Source: Tragulus kanchil (Eukaryota > Chordata > Mammalia > Artiodactyla > Tragulidae). From it: a stretch of DNA of 64,000 bases. The notes below the pieces were generated by a model that was not told where the DNA came from, did no database searches, and saw only the letters and a program-made list of their open reading frames with translations. Made by a program: the position numbers and the translations under genes. The stretch is taken from contig JAIOJX010000027.1 in assembly GCA_022376925.1 (NCBI GenBank), forward strand, positions 20,849,471-20,913,470, written 5' to 3'. Of the stretch, positions 43,756-54,776 are shown in pieces; within the stretch, counting starts at the first letter, position 1, and each line of letters starts with the position of its first letter.

Positions 43756-44329
43756 AGTGCTTTACATTGGCATGAGGCAAACTTCCCCGGCGCTGCGTCC
43801 CTGGTGCAGCCAGCGTGGCCTTTACTGGCCCTGGAGGAAAGCACAGGGTCCGGGACCCCCAGGGCCTGGGCTCGCGTTTCCAGTTCGGAGTGACCGGGAG
43901 GCAGGGAGCGGGGAAGGGCCAGTGGCCTGTTGACCTGCCCTCCCTCTGTCCTCAGCAGGAGGCTAAGGAAGGCCCTGGGCTGACGGCCTTGGGCAGGATG
44001 GCCATCCCCTGAGATATGGTTCCGGAACCACCCTGTCCCTCACTTCCAAGGCGCACAAGCCATAGGTGGTGCTTAGGAGGGCTTCCGGACGGCTCCCCCC
44101 AGAGGCGCCCACGCTGAAGGAAGCTGCCAGGATTCTCACGGGGCATGGACGTCAGGGCTTCCCTCCCGGGAAGAGGCTGGGGATGTTCTTCAGTCACACA
44201 TCTCTGGTTTCAACGTCTCAGGCCTTTTCCGCTTCCCTGACCGGCCCAAGGCCCTCCCACCTTCTATTTTCTCCGATAAAGCCAGGCCTTTTCTCTCTCG
44301 GCTCGGGGCGGGGGGCAGGATTTATTCTT

Positions 44330-44660
44330 AGACTGATCATTTAATTAAGAGTAAAATAAATCACCCCTAGAACCTGCCCCAGGCCCCCTAGCGTGCGTCT
44401 TTGTTAGGAATCTTGTCTCCCTTTCCAACCGCGAGGATCAGAAAACAGGTCGGGGCTGATTATCTCCGCTTGCACCCCGGGAGAGAGCCGTCCTTTCTAG
44501 ATAGTGCCAGCCTTCTGCCCCCGTGCGCCCCGCAGGCTGAGCGCGCTCTTCAGATGTGTATCTCTGGCAAACAGACACGAGAGACTTTGCTTCCTGGGGC
44601 CCTTCCTCTGGGTTATGAATATTAATCTGCTGTAATTGCAGAGATAAAAATGCCCACAGT
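44330..44660. promoter_or_regulatory. Candidate conserved non-coding element
   Basis: Two AT-rich blocks (ATCATTTAATTAAGAG and TATGAATATTAATCTGC followed by GTAATTGCAGAG) have homeodomain-type TAAT cores and no transposon similarity. They lie inside the W2-W3 intron. Confidence 0.32.
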
Positions 44661-45049
44661 GTTCTCGCGAGCGTTTGGCTGGCGGGTGTGGGTGGGACCA
44701 GGAAAGTCTGTGCCTGGGTGCGTGTGTCCATCCGCGCACCTCGCGGGGCTTCTGTCCTGGGGCCCGTGGCTGTTCAGAACGAAAAGGGGGGTGATGGCAG
44801 AGGCCAGGAACGGCAACAGGAGGTGGGAAGCTGTCAGGAACGGGGTGACAGGAGGGAGGCTGCAGGAAGGGCTCATCTCACGCAGCAAACCCAGCGACGG
44901 ACGCCCTTGCGGCCGCCCCGGCAGCCACGGCACCCGGGCTCATCCCTCCTGTCGCCCAAGTACCCTCAGGGTATCCTGCTTGGCTCCCATGTCTTTGCAC
45001 CTGCTCTCATATAACTTCCACATAAAACGGAACTAAAGCTCTTGACTCT

Positions 45050-45330
45050 GGTGGTCCTGGGGTGACGGGCGCGCCTGTCGAGGCTGGGGACACAGCCTGG
45101 ATCCCTGGTCTGGGAAGATCGCCCGCGCCACGGAGCAACTCAGCCCGTGAGCCACAGCCACGGAGCCCAGGAGCGGCAACTGCTGAAGCCTGCGTGCTTA
45201 GAGCCCGTGCTCTGCAACAAGAGAAGCCACCGCAAGGAGAAGCCTGAACTCCGCGACGAGAGAATGCCCGCATGCCGTAACGAAGACCCACCACGGCCAA
45301 AAAGAAAGAACTAAATGCATGCTAGAAAGA
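45050..45330 (+). mobile_element. CHR/ART2A-type SINE
   Basis: GGATCCCTGGTCTGGGAAGA, GAGCCCGTGCTCTGCAAC and AACGAAGACCCACCACGGCC are the family blocks, ending in an A-rich tail. Confidence 0.8.
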
Positions 45331-45359
45331 CATTAAAACGATGAAATAAAAAAGACCCC

Positions 45360-45495
45360 GCCTCTGGAGTCCGAAAGCCTGGAAGCAGCTGTGTGAGATC
45401 TGGCGAAGCAGTCAGCTCTGGAGGCCTTCCCTTGACCCTCTGTAAAGTGGGGATAAACCCAGCCGCCTCGTGCGGCTCGTGCGAGAGTCATTCGT
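45360..45495 (+). mobile_element. MIR, decayed
   Basis: GCCTGGAAGCAGCTGTGTGA and CCCTCTGTAAAGTGGGGATAA fit MIR in order. Confidence 0.6.
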
Positions 45496-46471
45496 TCAGT
45501 ATGTATCTCTGGAGCGTGCACTCTGGGGGTAAAAATGGGGACGAGACAGGGCCTCTCTCCCGGGGAGACGCGTGTCTGTCTGGGAGGAGAGCGTGTGCGG
45601 GCTGGGCTGAGCCGTGGTGAGCCGTGGTGCACACGGTCAGCCGGAGGACACGCTAGGCGCTCCACGAACACGGCTGCCGCCAGGATGCTACCACGGTTAC
45701 GACGACACCCTCTCTCCCGGGTCCTCCTGGTCCCCAGGGCCGAGACGCTCCAGAGACCAGAACTGGCTCCGCCCAGAGAGGACCTGTGACCCACGTGGAC
45801 CAGAGCAAGGGTGGCCTTTCTCCTCCGCCGGCTCTCTCCCGGGTCAGCAGGGCGGCCGCCTCCCACGCCCGGGCCCTCGCCCACCCTCTGTGGGGTGTCG
45901 GCGCCGTCCCTTGGCCCGCACGCCGGGCGGCCACCGCCCCCACCTGGGCCACACAGAGGGCCCTTGTTAGCACTGAAAGGACCGTGTGTTCCTCCCTCGG
46001 GCCCGCCCCAGGCCTTCCCTTCTCCCCGCAGCCAGAACACACAAGGCCAGGCACACAGAGGGACACCCAGCCACGCCCGCCCAGCGGAAACCCCCGGGGC
46101 CGTCCGCCCTGCCGGGGAGATGCCAGCGCCTGCCCGTGCGCCCTGAACCCTGGCGTGGAGCCACAGTGACGGAGCCTCTGTCTGTGCCAACTTGGGCGTT
46201 TTAAGTGCCCTGAGAGGCAGGATGAGTCTCTAGCGAGAGAGGAGCCCACACCCTGGGATTCCCCAGGAAGGCCGGGAGTGGTCATGCTCCAAGACTCAGA
46301 AAGGCCCCGGGAACCTGACTTCCATCCACAGGGACACCCCCACCCGGCTCCCCGCCAGAGCGGAGAGGGCCCTCCGTCCTCCACCTCTGGGGGCTCCGTG
46401 AGCCCCCAGGGTTCCTCTCCCGGGGCCAGCCCCTGCTCCCCACCCGCACCCCAGGGTAGGGGGGCGCTCAC

Positions 46472-46619
46472 ATGCGGCTGCTGGGCGGGATCTTGCGGCC
46501 GTCCCGAAACCAGGTCACCTGCGGCCGTGGAAAGCTGGAGATGCGCGGGGCCCGGATGACGGCAGCCTCTCCATGGGAGACACTCTGGTGCTTCTCGCCC
46601 TCCTCGAAGCTCCCCATGT
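46472..46619 (-). CDS. SDK2: SDK2 exon W2: first half of Ig domain 2
   Basis: This 148-nt exon has acceptor CCCGCAG and donor GTGAGC. It enters with AC (completing Tyr) and exits with AT (Ile). It codes [18 protein letters not shown], then a stretch ending [25 protein letters not shown] is the C-strand tryptophan motif of an Ig fold. The B-strand cysteine is missing: the equivalent region is AAVIRAPRI. As I recall human SDK2, this is a normal family trait, because Ig2 lacks the canonical disulfide. The exon is single copy, flanked by a 12.9-kb intron upstream and a 6.5-kb intron downstream, neither corrected for duplications. Confidence 0.96.
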
Positions 46620-47307
46620 CTGCGGGAGGAAGAGCACAGGTAGGGGGTGGGCCCGGAGGTCCGCAGTCAGCACTGCCCGGCTCCTGGGCTGGGAGTGGTG
46701 GGAGGGGCGGGAAGCTGTGCGGTGATCAGGGTGACCACGGGGGCGCCCGCCGCGGCTGGACCACCGCACGTGGCCCCATCACCCCACCCGTCATGATGCC
46801 GTGCCCTGCTTGGGGCTTTATGTCCATTGGCATCCACACGTCCACGCATCAGTGGATTCGTTCAACATCCGTGAGACGTCGGCCATTATTTTGAACAGTT
46901 TACAAAGGGAAAAACCGTCTACAACAGGCTTGCTGACGTGTCTAGAAGCATGTGGCCAGGACAGTATTTGAACTCGGACCCTGGAGTTGGTCCCTGGTCC
47001 CCTGCGCAGGACTGTGGCAGGTGTTCAGTGGTGGGGTGAAAGGCACTCCGGGGGGCCAGCGTCCCGTGCTCTTGGGTGGCGTGCGGGAGCCTGCACAGAT
47101 GGGCCACACCCCACCGTGCTGCTCCTCTGAGAGCACATCTACCCCGTGGGCGGATAAAGCGGAAGCTCTGGCGTGGTGCCCGCCCGGAGGGCAGCCGCAG
47201 GGAGCAGGTGGGAAAGCTCGGGCGGCCTCAGCCTGCGGGGCCCAGGGTGGGCCTGGCTCTGACAGCAGAGGCCGTCTGATTTCTAAGAAGAAGACGTGTG
47301 TGTACGT

Positions 47308-47610
47308 CATGCTCCTGCTCAGTCACGAAGTCGTGACCAGCTCTCTGCGACCCCAGCGGTGGCCTCGGGGCTCCCCTCTCTGTGGGATTCTGCAGGCAAG
47401 ACTGCCGGAGGGGGGGGGCACACATGGACACCTGTGCGTGATTCATGCTGACGTCGGGCAGCAAACAACAAAACTCCGTAAGTCTGTTATCCTTCAATGA
47501 AACCACAAAGAGTACTGGCGTAGGTCGCCATGTGCTTCTCCAGGGGAGCTCCCTGACCCAGGGGTGGACCCGAGTCTCCAGTTGGGCAGGTGGATTCCTC
47601 ACCACGCCGC
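47308..47610 (-). mobile_element. BovA SINE split by an L1 tail
   Basis: The left part (47,308-47,407) and right part (47,520-47,610) are antisense BovA. Between them, about 47,408-47,515, is an L1 3' end: ACCTGTGCGTGATTCATGCTG and GTTATCCTTCAATGAAACC. It is repeated at about 48,528-48,827. Confidence 0.75.
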
Positions 47611-48154
47611 CATGTGGATGTCTGAGTCACACGCTGTGCGCCAGAAAGTAGCACAGCGCTGGACAGCGATTATACTTCAATTTAGAAAAAGGACGGTCGC
47701 ATCAGGATTTGTCCTCCGTCCAACAGGCGCATCTTCCTCCCACAGAGAGATGGGGGTGACGCTCGCTCTCCTCGAGGGGGAGCCGTGGGTGACGACACCC
47801 GCAGAACATGCTGGAAGTGACGCTGTGCGACTTTAAAGGCTCGGTCATCGGAAGGAAATAGCTTCCCCCTGGCTCTCGGGACACGCCTGCTTGGAATCCA
47901 GCCGCCACCTTGTCAGGGAGCTCAATCCGGCCCCGCGGACACAGGCTCAGCTTGTGTGCAGGGGAACGGAGGCTGCAGACGCCCGCCAGCATCCACGCGC
48001 GACGGCCGAAGGAGCACGGGAGCCCCTTGATAAAGTCGGCCCCCCGCCTCCAGGTCTTCTAGCTGAGACCTCCGTCCTCAAGAGGCAGAGACAAGCTGTT
48101 CACTCTGTGTCCCAGCCAGACTCACGGAATCTATGAGCGCGATAATGACTGTGG

Positions 48155-48285
48155 TCCATCCCCTGCAGGAGGAAACAGCAACCCGCTCCAATTCCTGCCT
48201 GGACAAGCCCGTGGACGGAGGGGCCGGGCAGACTGCAGTCCATGGGGTTTCAAAGCGTCAGACACGACTGAGCCAATGAGCAGAG
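48155..48285 (+). mobile_element. BovA/Bov-tA SINE fragment
   Basis: AATTCCTGCCTGGACAAGCC and GTCAGACACGACTGAGCC mark the sense right half. It is repeated at 49,372-49,502. Confidence 0.8.
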
Positions 48286-49959
48286 CGTGATGTTTGGGAT
48301 TAATCTGTTATGTAGCCACAGAAACAGGAACAGTATATGAAAGCGCTGAAACTGTCTCTAATAGTCATAGTACTGAAGAATACATTCGTCACAGTTAACA
48401 TAACCCCCCGGGGGGGCAGCCGCAGGGAGCAGGTGGGAAGCTCGGGCGGCCTCAGCCGGGGCCCAGGGTGGGCCTGGCTCTGACAGCAGAGGCCGTCTGA
48501 TTTCTAAGAAGAAGCGTGTGTACGCATGCTCCTGCTCAGTCACGAAGTCGTGACCAGCTCTCTGCGACCCCAGCGGTGGCCTCGGGGCTCCCCTCTCTGT
48601 GGGATTCTGCAGGCAAGACTGCCGGAGGGGGGGGGCACACATGGACACCTGTGCGTGATTCATGCTGACGTCGGGCAGCAAACAACAAAACTCCGTAAGT
48701 CTGTTATCCTTCAATGAAACCACAAAGAGTACTGGCGTAGGTCGCCATGTGCTTCTCCAGGGGAGCTCCCTGACCCAGGGGTGGACCCGAGTCTCCAGTT
48801 GGGCAGGTGGATTCCTCACCACGCCGCCATGTGGATGTCTGAGTCACACGCTGTGCGCCAGAAAGTAGCACAGCGCTGGACAGCGATTATACTTCAATTT
48901 AGAAAAAGGACGGTCGCATCAGGATTTGTCCTCCGTCCAACAGGCGCATCTTCCTCCCACAGAGAGATGGGGGTGACGCTCGCTCTCCTCGAGGGGGAGC
49001 CGTGGGTGACGACACCCGCAGAACATGCTGGAAGTGACGCTGTGCGACTTTAAAGGCTCGGTCATCGGAAGGAAATAGCTTCCCCCTGGCTCTCGGGACA
49101 CGCCTGCTTGGAATCCAGCCGCCACCTTGTCAGGGAGCTCAATCCGGCCCCGCGGACACAGGCTCAGCTTGTGTGCAGGGGAACGGAGGCTGCAGACGCC
49201 CGCCAGCATCCACGCGCGACGGCCGAAGGAGCACGGGAGCCCCTTGATAAAGTCGGCCCCCCGCCTCCAGGTCTTCTAGCTGAGACCTCCGTCCTCAAGA
49301 GGCAGAGACAAGCTGTTCACTCTGTGTCCCAGCCAGACTCACGGAATCTATGAGCGCGATAATGACTGTGGTCCATCCCCTGCAGGAGGAAACAGCAACC
49401 CGCTCCAATTCCTGCCTGGACAAGCCCGTGGACGGAGGGGCCGGGCAGACTGCAGTCCATGGGGTTTCAAAGCGTCAGACACGACTGAGCCAATGAGCAG
49501 AGCGTGATGTTTGGGATTAATCTGTTATGTAGCCACAGAAACAGGAACAGTATATGAAAGCGCTGAAACTGTCTCTAATAGTCATAGTATGAAAATACTG
49601 GAATCGAATACATTCGTCACAGTTTTAACAACTACTCCACAAAGACTCTGCCCCCATCTAGTCACTGACCGCAAGCCAGGTTTCTTTCTAGTTGGGCGTA
49701 CGTGGATTGTCTTGTTTCATCTGCATAATACTACAACAAAGCTTAATCTTCCTAAATATGCATCTTCTCGTTGTTTACTAATATGTTACTTGGCTCTGTC
49801 TGTAAAAAAATTGCATCCATAAATCACACTGATTTCAGTTCTCACAATAATTTTATCTATTTAAAAAAACTTTTTCACTAAACTCTGAAGATATATTTGA
49901 ACAATTTAAAGCAATTTCATGGTAATAGTGTTTCTTTCTCCTCTCTCTCGGCTTTTATT

Positions 49960-50060
49960 AGCTCGATTTCGTCAGTGAGGAAATTAAAGCTCATGGAGAT
50001 AAAGTGGCTTATCCAACTTGAGCAGTCAAGGCTGGGCCAGCCAGCATCCAGCCGGCTTGC
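49960..50060 (-). mobile_element. MIR fragment
   Basis: GTGAGGAAATTAAAGCTCATG and GTGGCTTATCCAACTTGAGC fit antisense MIR. It is repeated at 51,052-51,152. Confidence 0.55.
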
Positions 50061-50267
50061 AGCCCTGGCCCTGCCTTTGCATGACCTCGCCTCCTCCATG
50101 ACTCATCCGCTACATTCAAATTCTTCACGCACCTTCTTTATCTCTTTCTACTGCACTGAAAGCTTCAAGAGGCAGTTCTGTCCAATGACATTCACGAGCA
50201 AATCAACATGAGACACCTGGCCCTGTACTCTGCATACAGGAGGGTCTCTCTAAACTCACCCAATGCT

Positions 50268-50425
50268 GGGACTTCCCCGGTGGTCCAGTGGGTAAGACTC
50301 CCTGCTCCCAGTGCCGGGGGCCCGGGTTCAATCTCTGGTCAGGGAACTAGATCCCACATACCACAACTAAAGGTCTCACATGCTGCAACTGAGACCCAGC
50401 AGAGCCAAATAAAAAAGTGCTTTTT
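50268..50425 (+). mobile_element. CHR-2/Bov-tA2-like SINE
   Basis: GGGACTTCCCCGGTGGTCC, GGTCAGGGAACTAGATCCC and an A-rich tail with AGAGCCAAATAAAAAAG. It is repeated at 51,360-51,517. Confidence 0.85.
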
Positions 50426-51799
50426 TAAAAATAAGTGTTTTAAAAAAATAAAGTCACCCGAGACCATCATTTGATGACCCTGTATTGAGTCCTTCCTGTG
50501 GCTCAGGCAGGCCCTGGGGCAGGAGCTGAAGAAAGCCCTGGCCCTGCCCTTGCGGAGCTCAGGGTCTGGTCAGGGGAACAGCATCAGAACAGAGCGTGAT
50601 GTTTGGGATTAATCTGTTATGTAGCCACAGAAACAGGAACAGTATATGAAAGCGCTGAAACTGTCTCTAATAGTCATAGTATGAAAATACTGGAATCGAA
50701 TACATTCGTCACAGTTTTAACAACTACTCCACAAAGACTCTGCCCCCATCTAGTCACTGACCGCAAGCCAGGTTTCTTTCTAGTTGGGCGTACGTGGATT
50801 GTCTTGTTTCATCTGCATAATACTACAACAAAGCTTAATCTTCCTAAATATGCATCTTCTCGTTGTTTACTAATATGTTACTTGGCTCTGTCTGTAAAAA
50901 AATTGCATCCATAAATCACACTGATTTCAGTTCTCACAATAATTTTATCTATTTAAAAAAACTTTTTCACTAAACTCTGAAGATATATTTGAACAATTTA
51001 AAGCAATTTCATGGTAATAGTGTTTCTTTCTCCTCTCTCTCGGCTTTTATTAGCTCGATTTCGTCAGTGAGGAAATTAAAGCTCATGGAGATAAAGTGGC
51101 TTATCCAACTTGAGCAGTCAAGGCTGGGCCAGCCAGCATCCAGCCGGCTTGCAGCCCTGGCCCTGCCTTTGCATGACCTCGCCTCCTCCATGACTCATCC
51201 GCTACATTCAAATTCTTCACGCACCTTCTTTATCTCTTTCTACTGCACTGAAAGCTTCAAGAGGCAGTTCTGTCCAATGACATTCACGAGCAAATCAACA
51301 TGAGACACCTGGCCCTGTACTCTGCATACAGGAGGGTCTCTCTAAACTCACCCAATGCTGGGACTTCCCCGGTGGTCCAGTGGGTAAGACTCCCTGCTCC
51401 CAGTGCCGGGGGCCCGGGTTCAATCTCTGGTCAGGGAACTAGATCCCACATACCACAACTAAAGGTCTCACATGCTGCAACTGAGACCCAGCAGAGCCAA
51501 ATAAAAAAGTGCTTTTTTAAAAATAAGTGTTTTAAAAAAATAAAGTCACCCGAGACCATCATTTGATGACCCTGTATTGAGTCCTTCCTGTGGCTCAGGC
51601 AGGCCCTGGGGCAGGAGCTGAAGAAAGCCCTGGCCCTGCCCTTGCGGAGCTCAGGGTCTGGTCAGGGGAACAGCATAAGAACACCAGCCACAGCCACGCC
51701 CTGATAGACCGCGACACCTGTTAGGACAGAGAAACAAGGGTTTTCTACAAGAGGCAGCACGCATCAGGGGAAGGTGGGGTGAGGCTTCTCTAAAAGAAA

Positions 51800-52105
51800 T
51801 GACTTAGTTATTATTTTTGGCAGTGCGGGATCTTCGTTGCTACGCGGGCGTTTCTCTAGCTGCGGCGAGCGGGGCTGCTCTCTAGATGTGGCCGTGAGCT
51901 GCTCACGGTGGCGGCTGCTGTGGCCACGGAGAGTGCTCTCCAGAGGGTGTGGGCTTCGGCTCCCGGATGAGAGCAGGGATCGGTTGCTACGCTGAACGGG
52001 TTTAGTCGCTCCAGGGCATGTGGGATCCTCCTGGACCAGGAGTCCCCCCTGTGTCCCTTGCACAGGCAGGTGGATTCTTTACCACTGAGCCGCCGAGGAA
52101 GCCTG
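51800..52105 (-). mobile_element. CHR/ART2A-type SINE
   Basis: Antisense: GTGCGGGATCTTCGTTGCTA, GGTTTAGTCGCTCCAGGGC and ACCACTGAGCCGCCGAGG. Single copy. Confidence 0.8.
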
Positions 52106-52879
52106 GGAGAGGCTTTCTAAAGCAGCGACATACAGAAAGGGTAGGTGTGGGTCACGTGAGAGGGGTGGGGGTGAGGGTGAAAGTCCAGAGGGGAGAGACG
52201 GCGTGAAGACTAGGGGGCAGGAGAGAAGAGCGAGTTACAGAGAGTTTTAAAAATGCCGAGAGGGCAGGGCGGCGGGTCGGGCGGGTGGATGGATGACTGC
52301 AGAGATGGAGGGATGGGCGCTTGGATGGGGACAGGGAGGGAGGAAGGGTGGAGGACACGAGGGGTGAGGACCGAAGGTAAGGCAGAGCCACCTTGGTGCA
52401 GGTTTTCCTCTCCACGTCCTCACCCACTTTTCTGTCTCAGTCTCCCCTCCCTGGGGCTCGGACACCCCAGCCCCCTCCTGACTCTCTCAACTCCACTTTG
52501 CCAGATGGGCTTCCTAGGTCTGCCCGGGGAGGCCCTTGCCTCCGCTCATGCGGCCCAGGGCACAGGAACGTCACGCCCCCTCCCCGAGCTGCCAGGGGGC
52601 TGCGCAGCCAGCCAGGGCCAGAGAAAGGCTCGCGAGCAGGCACGCGGATGGGCTGGGGGTCCAAGAGCTCCTAGGAGAACCTGCTCCCACTGAGGCAGAA
52701 TATACCCCGCTGAGCCTCGAAACATCGATCTAACCTTCTCTACGAATTTCCCTGAGAGCAAAGATGGCTAGGCCCGGGGCCCTGCTGGACGGGGCCTAAA
52801 ATATGATTCCTGATGTCGTTGTTCTATCTTAAAACGTCTTGTAAAGTAGGCATTCCACTTCAGAATATATTTACTGCTT

Positions 52880-53016
52880 GTGTTTCTTTTTAAAACATTT
52901 CTTCCTCCGGCCATGCTGTGCGGCACTGAGGATCGTGGCTCCCCAGCCAGGGGCCGAGACCACGCCCCTACAGTGGACGTGTGGGGCCCTAACCACTGGA
53001 CCACCGAGGAAGTCCC
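52880..53016 (-). mobile_element. CHR-2/Bov-tA2-like SINE
   Basis: CTCCCCAGCCAGGGGCCGAG and CTAACCACTGGACCACCGAG identify it. It is repeated at 53,975-54,111. Confidence 0.82.
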
Positions 53017-53027
53017 ATCTTTGAAGC

Positions 53028-53298
53028 TTTTTTTTTTTTTTCCTTTGGCCACTTCTATGGGTCTTTCATTTATTTATCTTTGTTCTTTGGCCTGTGTGGG
53101 CCTCCCATCGCGGTGGCCTCTGTTGTCGCAGAGCACCGGCTCTGGGCACATGCGCTCCAGAGCCCCGGCTCGGTCGTTGGACACATCGGTCCAGCCGCTC
53201 TGCGGCACGTGGGATCCTCCCAGGCCAGGGATCGAACCGGCGCCCCTCGCACTGCAAGGCGGTGTCCTTACCCACTGGACCACCAGGGAAGCCTTCTG
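53028..53298 (-). mobile_element. CHR-type SINE, long form
   Basis: Poly-T, CATTTATTTATCTTTG, GGCCTGTGTGGGCCTCCC and terminal ACCACCAGGGAAGCC. It is repeated at 54,123-54,393. Confidence 0.85.
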
Positions 53299-53339
53299 AA
53301 GCATTTTTATCATGAGATAAGTCACACATAAAAAAAGAG

Positions 53340-53575
53340 TGAATATAATTATTTGAATAATTCAAAGAAGAGGAGGAAACACACGCTCCACTGGGAACAC
53401 AAGGAGGAGAAGGGAGCGATAGAGGAGGAGATGGTTGTATGGCATCGTGGACTCCGTGGACATGAGCTTGAGGAAATTCCGGGAGACTCGGTGAAGAAGA
53501 GGGACGCCTGGCAGGGACGCTGCCAACCACGGGGCTGCAGAGTTGGACGTGACTTAGCGACTGGACAGCGACAAC
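53340..53575 (+). mobile_element. BovB-derived segment
   Basis: GGAGATGGTTGTATGGCATC, GTGGACATGAGCTTGAGG and GTTGGACGTGACTTAGCGAC are sense BovB 3' blocks. It is repeated at 54,435-54,670. Confidence 0.8.
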
Positions 53576-54776
53576 TTCCCGCCCAGTGTAAGGAACAGAA
53601 CACCGAACAAGCCGCATTCCCCTCCCCGCCGTCCTCCTCAGCCCCGCCCCTCGCTCCCCAGAGGTCCGGCTGTCGTCTTCTACGCTTGTCCATCAAGCCG
53701 CCGTTTTTATCTCTCAAGTTTTGCCGCTTGTAGACACGTCCTTCAACCCTGTGTGGTTCGTTGTATGGGCTGGGGTCCAAGAGCTCTAACCTCCCCTCGA
53801 ATATACCCGCTGAGCCTCAAACATCGATCTAACCTTCTGAATTTCCCTGAGAGCAAAGATGGCTAGGCCCGGGGCCCTGCTGGACGGGGCCTAAAATATG
53901 ATTCCTGATGTCGTTGTTCTATCTTAAAACGTCTTGTAAAGTAGGCATTCCACTTCAGAATATATTTACTGCTTGTGTTTCTTTTTAAAACATTTCTTCC
54001 TCCGGCCATGCTGTGCGGCACTGAGGATCGTGGCTCCCCAGCCAGGGGCCGAGACCACGCCCCTACAGTGGACGTGTGGGGCCCTAACCACTGGACCACC
54101 GAGGAAGTCCCATCTTTGAAGCTTTTTTTTTTTTTTCCTTTGGCCACTTCTATGGGTCTTTCATTTATTTATCTTTGTTCTTTGGCCTGTGTGGGCCTCC
54201 CATCGCGGTGGCCTCTGTTGTCGCAGAGCACCGGCTCTGGGCACATGCGCTCCAGAGCCCCGGCTCGGTCGTTGGACACATCGGTCCAGCCGCTCTGCGG
54301 CACGTGGGATCCTCCCAGGCCAGGGATCGAACCGGCGCCCCTCGCACTGCAAGGCGGTGTCCTTACCCACTGGACCACCAGGGAAGCCTTCTGAAGCATT
54401 TTTATCATGAGATAAGTCACACATAAAAAAAGAGTGAATATAATTATTTGAATAATTCAAAGAAGAGGAGGAAACACACGCTCCACTGGGAACACAAGGA
54501 GGAGAAGGGAGCGATAGAGGAGGAGATGGTTGTATGGCATCGTGGACTCCGTGGACATGAGCTTGAGGAAATTCCGGGAGACTCGGTGAAGAAGAGGGAC
54601 GCCTGGCAGGGACGCTGCCAACCACGGGGCTGCAGAGTTGGACGTGACTTAGCGACTGGACAGCGACAACTTCCCGCCCAGTGTAAGGAACAGAACACCG
54701 AACAAGCCGCATTCCCCTCCCCGCCGTCCTCCTCAGCCCCGCCCCTCGCTCCCCAGAGGTCCGGCTGTCGTCTTCT

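Larger units (their letters stand above)
39983..46471 (-). other. SDK2: Intron W2-W3
   Basis: This intron is 6.5 kb as assembled, 1.1 kb of which is duplication 12. It contains a BovB 3' end in both copies, a BovA, a CHR-type SINE, a MIR and AT-rich islands at 40,730-40,860 and 44,330-44,660. 45,500-46,470 is GC-rich without recognised features. Confidence 0.8.
47185..49635. repeat. Tandem duplication 13 (junction near 48,405)
   Basis: The offset is 1,225, falling to 1,217 as copy 2 loses bases in its first 100 bp. Copy 1 is garbled in its last 45 bp. The right end overlaps duplication 14, giving three copies of about 48,282-48,400. Confidence 0.94.
49499..51682. repeat. Tandem duplication 14 (junction 50,590/50,591)
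   Basis: A constant offset of 1,092. Only one difference was noticed, at the copy ends (CATCAGAAC against CATAAGAAC). It includes a MIR and a CHR-2-like SINE. Confidence 0.95.
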
